NCBI RefSeq assembly: GCF_001723175.1
Contig: NC_064656.1
Location: forward strand, 2,046,001-2,110,000
Source of the DNA: Penicillium oxalicum
Lineage: Eukaryota; Ascomycota; Eurotiomycetes; Eurotiales; Aspergillaceae
Reading direction: 5' to 3'
Length of the DNA stretch: 64,000 bases
Below the pieces are notes generated by a model. The model saw only the letters and a program-made list of their open reading frames with translations, had not been told where the DNA came from and searched no databases. Shown here in pieces: positions 34,078 to 45,900 of this stretch (position 1 is the first letter of the stretch; each line of letters opens with the position of its first letter). The position numbers and the translations under genes were made by a program.

Positions 34078-37000
34078 CAGGATCTTAGGAGATCGGTGCG
34101 AATCTCTGCGCCGCGAAATTCGGTACGGTTAAGGAATATACTAGAGGGCTCTTGCGTACAAGGTATACGTATATAGGTATAAGCTTAAAGCTACGATTAA
34201 TTAGGGATCATTAGTTAATCTTATTTCCCTAGAAACGGTACGCATATTAAACCTTGATGTTCGAAAAGATCTAAAGCTATATATAGTGCCTATTAATAGC
34301 CGAACGCGTCCCTTTTACGGAGTTACGGAAGGCTTACCTATTTTAATCGGCGATATTATAACGCACTCTTACTATATAATTATAAAGGATTATATAGCAG
34401 AGATTCTCCTAGGACGAATCTAGTTACGCGATATAATAGCTTCTACTACGGAGAAAATTGATAGTTCTGTTAAAATAGTAGTCTTTTCGGAAGACCGGAC
34501 TAGGAAGTTAGTCTTTAAGGTATATTCTCCGAGTAAGAAAACTTCGGTCTAGGAGCACTAGCTATAGCCTAAAGATTTTGCAGAACCTGCGAATACGGAG
34601 GTGGATTTTTTAGGATATCCGGAAGCCTAATCGGCGATACTTCCGGTATAATAAATAAGACGCCGACGCTAAAAATAGGCTATAATTTACTATACGTTTT
34701 ATATAGTCCCTCTAAAAACGCTAAAAGCACTAAAAATATTTAAAATACAAGAGACGGAAAGATATCAAAAATTTTGGATAAATTAAGATTTAGCTATAAC
34801 TATAAGATTCCGCGTAGGTAGCCGTAGGATATTACTATAAGATTTCTACGACTAAGGTATCTTTTAACTATAAATCCGAGCCCTAACCCTACGGGTATAG
34901 GTATACCGGTTTATACTTTGTTTAAAAGAGTAGCGGATAAGATTAAACTAGTTAACGCGACCGAAAACGATAGATCGGTACTAACTAGTTATACGAATTA
35001 GAAGGAAATCTGCGAAAAGAAATACTTTACTAAATATCGCGCGTCTAATATTAAAAGTGAATTTAATAATCTGCTAATACCGCGGATCTCTACGATCGCA
35101 AGAGGTACGCGTCTAACCTAAAAGGGAGCAGAAAATATTAATTAGAAAGGATCTTCTGCTAAAGAAAAAGGATTATTACGCGAGATACTATTCAAAAGAG
35201 AAGGTTGTTTTGCGTAGGATTAGTCCTATATATCTTTGATTTTCCCGGAAGTAATACCGCTATAACGTATTAAGACGATTCGGTATAAGGCCTAGTAGTA
35301 TCCTAGATTTCGAATCCCGCTAGCGCTAAAAGGTGTTAAAGAGATATTATAGGAAAGATTGCAAAAAGGGGTCCTAGAATATTGCGATAGTCCCTACCGA
35401 AATCCTTAGTTTTTGTACGCAAGAAGAATAGAAAATATCGTATAGTAACGCTATAATATATATTAACAAAGTAAGTGCGAGATACGAATATGCCCCCTAA
35501 TACGGACGAATTCGTTAAAGAATTTTTAGGTAGTAATATCGTCCGCTATTATCTATTTTCCGGGTATAACTAGATAACTCTAGATAGTCGCGATCGAAAT
35601 ATACGCGATTCAGACCCCGATCGGTTTGCTAAGGCAGACTATATTATTAAGGGGCTTCGAATTCTGTACCGTAATTCTAAAGAGTAGTTATATAGATCCT
35701 AGCTAATATTCTGCATATTACTAAACCTTTTATAGATATATTCCGGTTAAAGGACCTAAGACCCGGTATAATAACGAGTTTGCAAGACTAGGGATTAGGA
35801 GGTTTATCTTGAATATATACAAAATCTAGATAAGACCCTACCTTTTAGAACTTGCGGGAGCGAGAGTTTCTGCAGAAAAATCGTAACTTTAATATCCGGC
35901 CTTAAATTATGGCTAGGTATACGATTCTAACGGGCGCAGACCTAATAAGCGGAAAATTTCTAAGTTAGCCGACTAGCCGTCCCTATTAATCGCGATAAGG
36001 TGCGCTCTTTTGTTAGTCTTGCGGTCTACTTTCGAATTCTGTAAAGGATTTTTAGTATATTATAGCGCCGTTATATACGATATTACGGAAGGATACGATA
36101 TTCGATTAGGGTAATAATAAAGAATACCTTTAAGAAGATTAAGGAGATACTATATAGTTTTCCGGCGGTTATACTAGTCGATTATAGCTAGAATCCGTTA
36201 GACCTAACGCTTATAGTAGACGCGTTAAAAATAGGATAGGGTAGCGTTTTGAATAAGAAAAGAGAAGGGGTACGACGAGTAGTACGATACGAGTTAGGGG
36301 TTTAGTCTAAATCAGAGCAAATATACGATACTAGAAAATTAGAATATCGAGGAGTAATAAAGGCGTTCAAAAAGCTACGGTATTAGCTATACGGGTAAGG
36401 TTTATATTAGAAACTAATACTAATATACTAGTTACGTAGTTAAATCGACCGCTTTAGACTTACCTAGGGCCTTAGTAACGCGATAGCTTACTTAGATTCG
36501 GCTCTTCGATTTTGATATAAAGTATATTCCTAGGACGAAAAATAGTACCGCTAATAGCCTATCTAGGAAGCCCGCTACGCCTAAAGAAATAGAAGAGCAA
36601 GAAAAGGAGAGAGATATTAATAAATTTATCGTAGCTAAAATCTCTTATCTTCGCGTTACGGTTTCCCGGTAGAAACTATAGTTTCTGTTAAAATTCCTAT
36701 TTCTTAGGAGATTTCTTCTGCAGAAGAAACGACTATTAATACAGAAATTCTAGACGGATTATATTCAGAAGAATCTTAGAAAATTGCAAGGTTCTTAATA
36801 TACTGTAGGCCCGCTAAGATATCTCGTAGTAAATTTAGCACGTTTAAGAAAAAGGCTTTAGATTTGTAGTCTAAGATCGATATCTATTTTACAGAGGGTA
36901 TAGCAGAGAGCTAATTATACGAAGGGTTTTAGACGATATTAGGATACGAAAAGAGACGCTATAGCGCTTATAAAGAATTAGGCTATAAAGGCCGCGAAGC

Positions 37001-38250
37001 TACTTATAACCTATTAGCTACGCGGTACTATTAGTTAGGAATATATAACGAGACTACGAAATTTGTGCGCGTATGCTTCGAATACTAGGCGCGTGATCCC
37101 GTTAGACTATATAAACCTACGGAAGCGTAAGACCGATACGAATCTAGGAGAAATAGTATATTAATACTACCCCGCTACCTAACGAGGAAGGTTAAAAAGG
37201 AGTTATCTAAGTAAGAGATTTAGCTAGTAGGTAGCTAGAAGCAAGGATTCTCTAGAAGGTGATAGCAAAAGCGCTACCGGATTCGTTTAGGAGGATATTA
37301 TCTATAGGTATAGGGTGCCTTAGGAGATTATTATTATTTTAGTCCTAAATACGTTCGGAAATACGAAATTTTTTGAAATCGTACCGCGTCGATACTATTT
37401 TAATTTCGGTATATAACCCGTAGGCGAATAGGGCGATTAAGAGAGTAATACGAACTCTAAAGACGCCTTATCTAAAATAAAAATAGGTATAAACTATCTA
37501 GAAGGTATTAAACTAAAATAGTCCTAAAAGCTACCGGCCGCGATACTTGCTAACAGAGCGACTTTGTATGCGTATACCGTATCTTACCCTTCCGATTTGT
37601 TTATAGATAAGATACTATCTTGCTAGTAGAATTAGATATGCCTACCTAGTCGATACTACCCTAGGAAAAGGTAGAGACACGCGCAGATCTGATTACGTTA
37701 CGAGCCGAATAAATTAAAAGACGAGACTAGGATATCTCTGATACGATAATACGGCTAGAGGCTAAGAGCTTAGAATAAAGAATCACGACTCGCATAGAAA
37801 CCTGCGAATTGCGCCCCTAAAGAAAAAGATTTAGTCCTTCTCTATAATACTAGGTTAGAGGACGATATAACGTAGAAATAAGCTCCGATTTAGATAGATA
37901 GGGCCGTATCGAATCAGAAAAGATCTAAAAATAGCGTATACGAAATTAAAGAATTAGACGGCACCCTATACCGATAGATAAATAAGGTAAGCGCTAGTAT
38001 TAATAGTAGTAGGCTAAAAAGATTTTATTACTAGGCGCTCTAGGATAAAAGAAATTTGATAAGGATAAAAGAATTAAGGCTAAGAACGGATTGCTACCTA
38101 CTACGTAAAGGCGCAGAAGAGGACGGCCGCCGCGAGAGGGATAGGGTTAATTTTTCGATATTTTTCTTTGTTAAAAAGGTAGTATTAATTAGTCTGTTTA
38201 ATACGAATATTTCGGATTTTTTTGTATTTTTTTATTTCTCTTAGAAGTAG
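34078..38250 (+). pseudogene. Element B copy 1: pol (protease, reverse transcriptase, RNase H, integrase)
   Basis: The reading resumes after element C. Reverse transcriptase pieces lie at about 35270-35900, including FSGYN and LDSRDRN near 35570 and IQTPIGL near 35615, then VKGPKT and RRFILNIYKI near 35750-35830. The RNase H region is near 36180-36400. Integrase-like pieces follow from about 36960 (TRYY, NETTKFVRVCFE) to about 37600. Compared with copy 3, many one to four-base insertions and deletions occur besides RIP changes, so the frame wanders. No working protein is expected. Confidence 0.7.
36712..36729. repeat. Example of the dispersed palindrome TTTCTTCTGCAGAAGAAA
   Basis: This 18-bp perfect palindrome, or a one-base variant, recurs in element B copy 1 near 20144, 22078, 22142, 36712, 38424, 38488, 39239 and 39292. 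It recurs at the matching places of copy 3 near 43570, 45486, 45549, 48582, 50289, 50347, 51107 and 51160. It is read in different frames at different sites. Confidence 0.85.
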
Positions 38251-38557
38251 ATTAAATTTGTTAGATTTGCTAATTTTGTCTTTGTTTGAAATTTAGTAGT
38301 TTTTGAGACTATTTTGAAAGGTAATAGAAAAGGAGCTTGCTAGGGATAGAAGATTTTTAGGAGGGGAGGGAAGTCTCCGGAGAGAGCTTAAATTATAATA
38401 ATTTTTCGCTAAGTACTACAAATTTCTTCTGCAGAAGATATCGACCTATAACGATACGTTAAACTCTGCGAATTTCTTCCGCGAAATTTCTTCTGCGGAA
38501 GAATTTAATATAATAGACTAGGCTACGATATCCGCCGTAAGCTAATATCTTAATATT

Positions 38558-40050
38558 ATGCCTTCGATGCTAAGTAATCGTTTAATACAAATCACTTCCC
38601 CTACTAAGATTATCGAAGAATTACGCACGCTACCTACGGACTAGGTCTATAAGACGGCAAAGCTCTATCTGTATAAGATTTGCGAAAAAGGGTAGGTATT
38701 TTTAGACTCGTCGCGATCGAACTCTATACCTTTAAAGGATAGCGAATTTTGAAGGGATATAAGACTTAGGAAGATTTTGAGGATAGCTAGACGGTAGCAA
38801 GAGAAGTAATTAATCGTCGCGAATATAACAAGAACTATATCTAGCAAGTAATATACGTAGCGCTATAAGCTTAGAATAGGGACGCTAAAAAGATTATAAT
38901 TAGAGTCCGAACGAAAACGTTCGCCGAAAAGGTTAGCAAACTAGTAAGGAGCGGGATTAGTTTCGAAGAGATATAGCTCCGAGTTAATAACGCTATTCTC
39001 TAACGACTTAAGAAAGGAATATATAGGCGGGGGATCCGAAGAGCTAAAGAAGTTATAAGGTAATCTCGATAACGCCTATAAATCGCTAGATTTAACGGAA
39101 CTAACGCTAGAACGGTTATTAAAACACTATCTATCGATTAATAAAGATAGATTTATATACGAATATTATCGGATACCGCGAATTTTGATAAGGCAGATAA
39201 GGATCAGAGCCTAGCTCTAGATAAGGATAAAAGCTAAATTTCTTCTGCAGAAGAAATCTAATCGCAAACCTAGATCTAGAAGGAAGCCGAATTTCTTCTG
39301 CAGAAGAAATCTAACCGCGCAAATAGAGCCCGGAACTAAACGATAACGATAAACGATCGCAGGAATCAGAACTATTAACGGAGTCTGCTACTAAGAAACC
39401 GAAGATATCGCAAGGTTTATTAAAGTTAGCACCCTGCGGATATAGATACTTCTAGGCTAGCTAAAGTAGTTCCGAAGACGAAATTAGATCTAAAAGTAAG
39501 CGCGAAGCGCTAGTGATTTTTCGGCTTGTTAGTAGGTCTATCCGCGAAAATACGACCGAAATCAGCCCTGATTCGATTTGTAAGGGGTATATAACTTAGC
39601 TAGTATATCTTTTGTATATTTATACTAACGGTATCGATTACGGACTCTAGTATAACGCTTGCGATCCTTTACGCTCGGTACTAGGATAGGGCTAAGAAGG
39701 AATTTAGGTTTAGTTTAAATATCCTCTAGAAAAGAACTTAGGAGCTACTTTCGATTCCCTCCTAAGATACGAAAACCTTTAGTGTCGAATTTCGAGAAGA
39801 TAGTATCTGACTTTTTAGGATATAAGTTTTCGCTATTTTAGAAGGGTTCTACTAAGTTTTGGAAGAAAATAGAGAGGGATTAGAACGTTAACGGAAGCGT
39901 AGTAGTACTAATTTTTGTATGCTACGTAACGATTAGGACGGCTATTATCCTCGCGGTCTATAGATATAATCGAGGAGGAATTTAATATATATCTAGTATT
40001 ACTAATCGCGAAAGTATATACTAAGGGTTAGATAGGCTAAAAACGTATAT
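38558..40050 (+). pseudogene. Element B copy 1: extra ORF downstream of pol, unknown
   Basis: A coding-like reading starts at ATG 38558 (MPSMLSNRLIQITSPTKIIE) after a T-rich, apparently non-coding spacer. It continues with RIP-type stops for at least 1.4 kb. A hydrophobic run (VVVLIFVCYVTI then AIILAV) near 39898-39960 falls in the same frame as the start and could be a membrane helix. This is the place where retroviral-like elements carry an env-like gene, but I see no env homology, and the end of the ORF is not defined. The same reading is present in copy 3 from about 50427. Two of the short palindromes lie within it. Confidence 0.35.
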
Positions 40051-41057
40051 AGTAGTATCTAGTAACTAGTACGGCGCGACTATACCTACTACCTGCTCTA
40101 TATTCTGCTACGACCGGATTATTAATATCGGCTGATTTCGTTTCCTTACTACGCGAAGAGTATATACCCTAGTAAACAGACTGCTTTCCGCTATCTTAAT
40201 ATTAATAACGGATCTCCTTATCCTAACGAATAGCGAATATAATCTAGGGGACGGTTTCTTTACGGATAAGAACCTACGAAATTGTACTAAAATACTACTT
40301 AGGATACAAAACTACCTCGCCGAGTAGTAGCAGAATCTACGCGATCGTGGTACTAGAAAGATAGTTTAATCTATAAGATATCGGCTACGATATAGACGCA
40401 GAAGATAAGGAGAAATTTAGTCTCTCCTAGGAAAAAGTTATCTATAAACAGGGAGATATACGTATTTCGAAGCTATACCTTCCTTATAGATTAATAGGAC
40501 CGCGACTTATCTTCGGCGAACGGTTTTGCCCTAGTTTGTTAGTATTAGGGAAGATTATAAGACCCTAGATAGTCCTAAATTAGGCACTTAGTCTAACTTT
40601 CGGCTTATTATCGCGATTTTTCGTTACCTAAACAGACTCCTTCCGGTAGTCTAGTCAGAAATATAGTAGTCGGCTTACGTATCCTTTTTCTGTATTAATT
40701 CGGTTGCTAGAATTAAGTCCGATCGGAGATACGCTAATTAGTCGCGAAAGATAGGATTCCCCTGTAGTTATCGAAGAATTAGACGTTCTTTTTAGCCGGA
40801 ATTAGTAACGAGCGCATAGATTAATCTAGGAGTAGCGCGACCGGGACCTACCTACTATATTTTGAGATAACGATAAAGGCCGAACGGTAGCAATTTAGCG
40901 TATACTCTTATTTTCTGCGAAAGGAGAAGGGCCTATCGGTTTTGCTAAATTTTGTGTAGCCTAGTAAGTTAGCCTAAGGGTCTTTAGGAGATCTACGTTA
41001 CTATCGAGGGATACGGGAAATTAACTAAGGGACGGTAAATTATAGGGGGGGAGGTTA

Positions 41058-41400
41058 TATAGTAGGGGATTCGGTTATATATACTTAAAGGCGGATATTT
41101 AGTAGTAGGAGATACCTAAGAGCCTTACCGCCGAGGAAGGTTATCTAGGACCTAGCTTGCGGGATCCGTATTATTATTATACTTGAACAACAGTTTGGAC
41201 GGAGGATTTAGGACAGTCTTTATAGTCAGATTCCTTACACTTGAAATATCATACTCTTTTTGATTCCTGCCTTTGTACCTGAATATCGGATCTCACGATT
41301 ACTTTGGAGGATTCTAGGACTTACGTGCTTGGTTTGGTTTGGTTCCTCTATGACTCGACCTGTCTGGTGAGATTAGACTGCTATGAGTATTCCCTCTTTA
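41058..41400 (+). repeat. LTR B2
   Basis: 343 bp, TATAGTAGGGGATTCGG to TCCCTCTTTA, with a polypurine tract before it and a primer-binding site (TTAGTGACCGACGCAGGGGC) after it. It therefore serves as 3' LTR of copy 1 and 5' LTR of copy 2. It has small deletions compared with B1 and B4. Confidence 0.88.
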
Positions 41401-41902
41401 TTAGTGACCGACGCAGGGGCTTTGTAATAAAGGTGGCTAAGATAGAGGACCATACTATTCCTACGATGCGATTATAAAAGGATCCGCTGCTGAGATTGCT
41501 GCTGAGATTTCTGCTAAGATTGCTGCTGAGATTGCTGCTGAGATTGCTGCTGAGATTGCTGCTGAGATTGCTGCTGAGATTGCTGCTGAGATTGCTGCTG
41601 AGACTGCTAAGACTGAGACGACTAGAACGACTACTGCGACCGCTACTATTACGACTACTGCTATGATTAAGAAATTCTGCACTTTTCTGCAAAAAAGTGG
41701 GTAACGCGTTTTGACCCTAACGAAAAATTGAGAGAAATTGAGACTATTATTCGAAACTGATACCTTATATTATAGCTGAATACGCGACTTTTGGCTATAT
41801 ATAGGGGGCTGCTCCTACCGAGGGTCTTACGGCTAATACTATGCCTTTGTTCGACGGTAATAGCTTGTTCGCGGATATTAGCTGATCGATACTAAGAGGA
41901 TC
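41401..41902 (+). pseudogene. Element B copy 2, first 502 bases before the gap
   Basis: Primer-binding site, the 12-bp minisatellite (about 41485-41610) and the start of the leader, matching 19490-19990. It breaks off at the N run. Confidence 0.8.
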
Positions 41903-42402
41903 NNNNNNNNNNNNNNNNNNNNNNNNNNNNNNNNNNNNNNNNNNNNNNNNNNNNNNNNNNNNNNNNNNNNNNNNNNNNNNNNNNNNNNNNNNNNNNNNNN
42001 NNNNNNNNNNNNNNNNNNNNNNNNNNNNNNNNNNNNNNNNNNNNNNNNNNNNNNNNNNNNNNNNNNNNNNNNNNNNNNNNNNNNNNNNNNNNNNNNNNNN
42101 NNNNNNNNNNNNNNNNNNNNNNNNNNNNNNNNNNNNNNNNNNNNNNNNNNNNNNNNNNNNNNNNNNNNNNNNNNNNNNNNNNNNNNNNNNNNNNNNNNNN
42201 NNNNNNNNNNNNNNNNNNNNNNNNNNNNNNNNNNNNNNNNNNNNNNNNNNNNNNNNNNNNNNNNNNNNNNNNNNNNNNNNNNNNNNNNNNNNNNNNNNNN
42301 NNNNNNNNNNNNNNNNNNNNNNNNNNNNNNNNNNNNNNNNNNNNNNNNNNNNNNNNNNNNNNNNNNNNNNNNNNNNNNNNNNNNNNNNNNNNNNNNNNNN
42401 NN
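41903..42402. other. Assembly gap of exactly 500 N
   Basis: A round-number run of N inside element B. By comparison with copy 3 about 9.4 kb of a full internal region could be missing, so the number of B copies and the distance across the gap are unknown. Confidence 1.
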
Positions 42403-42562
42403 TTGGCGTATACTCTTATTTTCTGCGAAAGGGGGCCTATTGTTTTTTGCTAAATTTTGTGTAGCCTAGTAAGTTAGCCTAAGGGTCTTTAGGAGATCTG
42501 ACGTTACTATTAAGGGATACGGAAATTAACTAAGGGACGGTAAATTATAGGGGGGGAGGTTA
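42403..42562 (+). pseudogene. Element B copy 2, last 160 bases after the gap
   Basis: This matches the end of the internal region (40909-41057 and 52790-52950), ending in the G-rich tract before the LTR. Confidence 0.8.
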
Positions 42563-42905
42563 TATAGTAGGGGATTCGGTTATATATCTTAAAGGCGGAT
42601 ATTTAGTAGTAGGAGATGCCTAGAGCCTTACCGCCGAGGAAGGTTATCTAGGACCTAGCTTGCGGGATCTAGTATTTATTATACTTGAACAACAGTTTGG
42701 ACGGAGGATTCAGGACAGTCTTTATAGTCAGATTCCTTACACTTGAAATATTATACTCTTTTTGATTCCTGCCTTTGGTACCTAATATCGGATCTTACGA
42801 TTACTTTGGAGGATTCTAGGACTTACGTGCTTATAGGTTTGGTTTGGTTCCTCTATAACTCGACCTGTCTGGTGAGATCAGACTGTATGAGTATTCCCCT
42901 CTTTA
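42563..42905 (+). repeat. LTR B3
   Basis: 343 bp with several short deletions compared with B1 and B4. It serves as 3' LTR of copy 2 and 5' LTR of copy 3. Confidence 0.88.
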
Positions 42906-45900
42906 TTAGTGACCGACGCAGGGGCTTTGTAATAAAGGTGGCTAAGATAGAGGACCATACTATTCCTACGATGCGATTATAAAAGGATCCGCTGCTGAGA
43001 TTGCTGCTGAGATTGCTGCTAAGATTGCTGCTGATTGCCTGAGATTGCTGCTAGATTGCTGCTAGATTGCTGCTAGATTGCTGCTAGATTGCTGCTAGAC
43101 TGCTAAGACTGAGACGACTAGAACGACTACTGCGACCGCTACTATTACGACTACCGCTATGATTAGAAATTCTGCACTTTTCTGCAAAAAAGTGGGTAAC
43201 GCGTTTGACCCTAACGAAAAATTGAGAGAAATTGAGACTATTATTCGAAACTAATACCTTATATTATAGCTAAATACGCGACTTTTAGCTATATATAGGG
43301 GGCTGCTCCTACCGAGGGTCTTACGGCTAATACTATGCCTTTGTTCGACCGGTATACCTAGCTCGTTCGCGGATTATTAGCCGATCGATACTAAGAGGAT
43401 CGAGATATATTATTCGATTGCTAAAATCTCCGGACTAATTATATTAACAGATAAACTTAGTCTATCCGAACTTTATATAGAGTTAGTTTATCTTTAGAAA
43501 GGTTTCTATAGGCGGCTAATATAACGATCTTACTAGAAGAGAATACTTACTAAAACGGTAGTTACAAAATTCTTCTGTAGAAGAAAACACGAGAAAAACG
43601 TATACTAAACGGACGACGAAAAGCGATAAAAAAGAAAGGAACGGCTATAAGAAGAGAGTGAAAAACTAGAAGAAAAATCGAAAAGAATCAGGAATAGCGC
43701 TACTATCTAGACTAGCTACTAATTTTACGACTTCGTTAAATTTAAGAGTTAATTACCTTGCGAATCTTGCTATGTCCCTCTAGATACTATTATACCTAAA
43801 AAACCCTAAAAATATCCGGACTAGACAGAGCCTACGAAGCTAAAGTAATTATCGTAATCTAAATAACTAAACGACTACAGAATATCTTTAGATATACCTA
43901 TAAATATAACCTCTTTCGATACCTATCGTGATCCTAGTAATCGAGCCCCTTCTGAGTCTGCTAAAGGATCGCCTAAAGGGTTTAGCGAGAGAGTACCGCT
44001 ACCGCCGCCGCTACCGCCGAGACTAGCTCCTTCGCTAATACTAACGCAAGTTTATACGCCTAATTCAGAGATACAAACTTTGCGATATATAGTTAGGACT
44101 ATACCTAAGCTAGGGACCCCTAGTACGCCACGATTCGAAGGCAGAAATATATCAGAATTCTTAGATAGTTTTGAACGTATATATAAGCGCTATAATATAA
44201 GAAATAACGCGCGAATTTTGGAGATCCTTCTAGATTACTACGGTTAGCTATAGCGTATATAGGTTAAGGCGAATACTAACTAGTAAGCGAAGAACAAGGA
44301 AGAGTTTTTCTAGGACTTTAAAGATTAGTATCGTGATACGGATAGCCTATAGGCTACCTATACCTGTACCTAGCTACAGAGTTTCTGCAGGAATCGTATC
44401 GAATAGGACGACTTTTACGTATACTTAACTACCTTTTCGTCTGTTTCCTCGTATCTAGTAAAGAGAGGAGATATTAGCGATTTAGAACGATATACTTAGT
44501 TTATCGAAGGACTACCCGAAAAGTTAAGATCGAAATTAATTAAGAAGGAGAAAATTAATATTAACTACCCTTCTAGGAGCAAAAGACGGATCTCTTTCGA
44601 TTAGATCGAAAAAGCTACTAGGGATCTAAATTAGGACTAGAAGGATTACGATCTCGCGATAGGCTACGTAGTGCCCGAGAAAGGAATCTAGGTCTACGCG
44701 GATTCTAGAGAAAAATCGTACGAGGGACGGAAAATAATAGATACTCCGAAAAATAGAGGTTCTGCGATTAAGAATACGAGCTCTCTAAGAGGATAGGATT
44801 TAGAAAGTTTAACGAAAGCTTTTAACGGTCTGTCGGTAAATATGCTAAAGGTTATTAAAGACTAGCGGAAGGCTACCGATAAACAGAGTCTTAGTTTAGT
44901 ACCTAATCGCGAAAAATAATAACCGAAATAACCCTGCTTATATACCTCAAGATAGATATCTGATAGTTACTACTAGTATAGGAATAAAGGGTATCGGTAA
45001 CCGGTGTCCTGTCTATCTAAGCATATAAAATAAAGGACTATACTACCGGAATAAACTAAATCGGGTAGTACTCGGAAGGGTTAGTAAGAATAGACCGAGG
45101 CGCGCAAGAGAGGTAACTAATTTTGGAAGGATATAGTTCCGGACTAGTACTAGTAGTAGAAGAGTTAACGCGTAAGCGTTAACGCTATCTCTACTATTAC
45201 TACGCCTTAATTATATTTAGGGGTCTATTCTTACTACTCTAAATTTATACTACTTAGGTAGATTTAGTAGGGATTTCCCTTAGAAAAGACGCTAATTTCG
45301 AAGGATTAGAAGGGAGCGAAGACGAAATATGCAAGGGAGAAGTCTTCGCTATTAATAGATAACTAGCCGTCGCAAGCGCTCTAACTAGTCTGGAAATTAT
45401 GCGAAAGTGCGTAGTATGCGTCCGAGTAGATACCGTCTAGCGACTATTAATAAAGACGATATAATAGCGGATATAGCACTAGCCCCTTTGCGAATTTCTT
45501 CTGCAGAAGAAATTTATAGGCGGGAACGGATCGCTAACTAAACGTTAGCCGCGAGATTCTTCTGTAGAAGAAATCTAAGACTAGGGTAGTCAGACCTAGA
45601 GAGCTAGTCAAGACGTAAGATTTTCGACGCCTACTTACCTGTCTGGACCGGGAAATTCGTCGACTATCTAAAAGCGCCTAAAACCTTCCGCGGATGCTAC
45701 TACCTAACGTAAGGAAGAAATTGCTAGAAAATTGCTAGCTATTCCTATACCGCCTACGATTATACTAGGTGATCTGATATTTATATTACCGTAACTACGT
45801 AGCTAAGTCAGAAATATTGCGAATTCCTTCGAACCTTCGGTGCCTATGATTACTACGGATACTACGAATGCTACTACGCCCGTACTTCGCTACTACTTAG

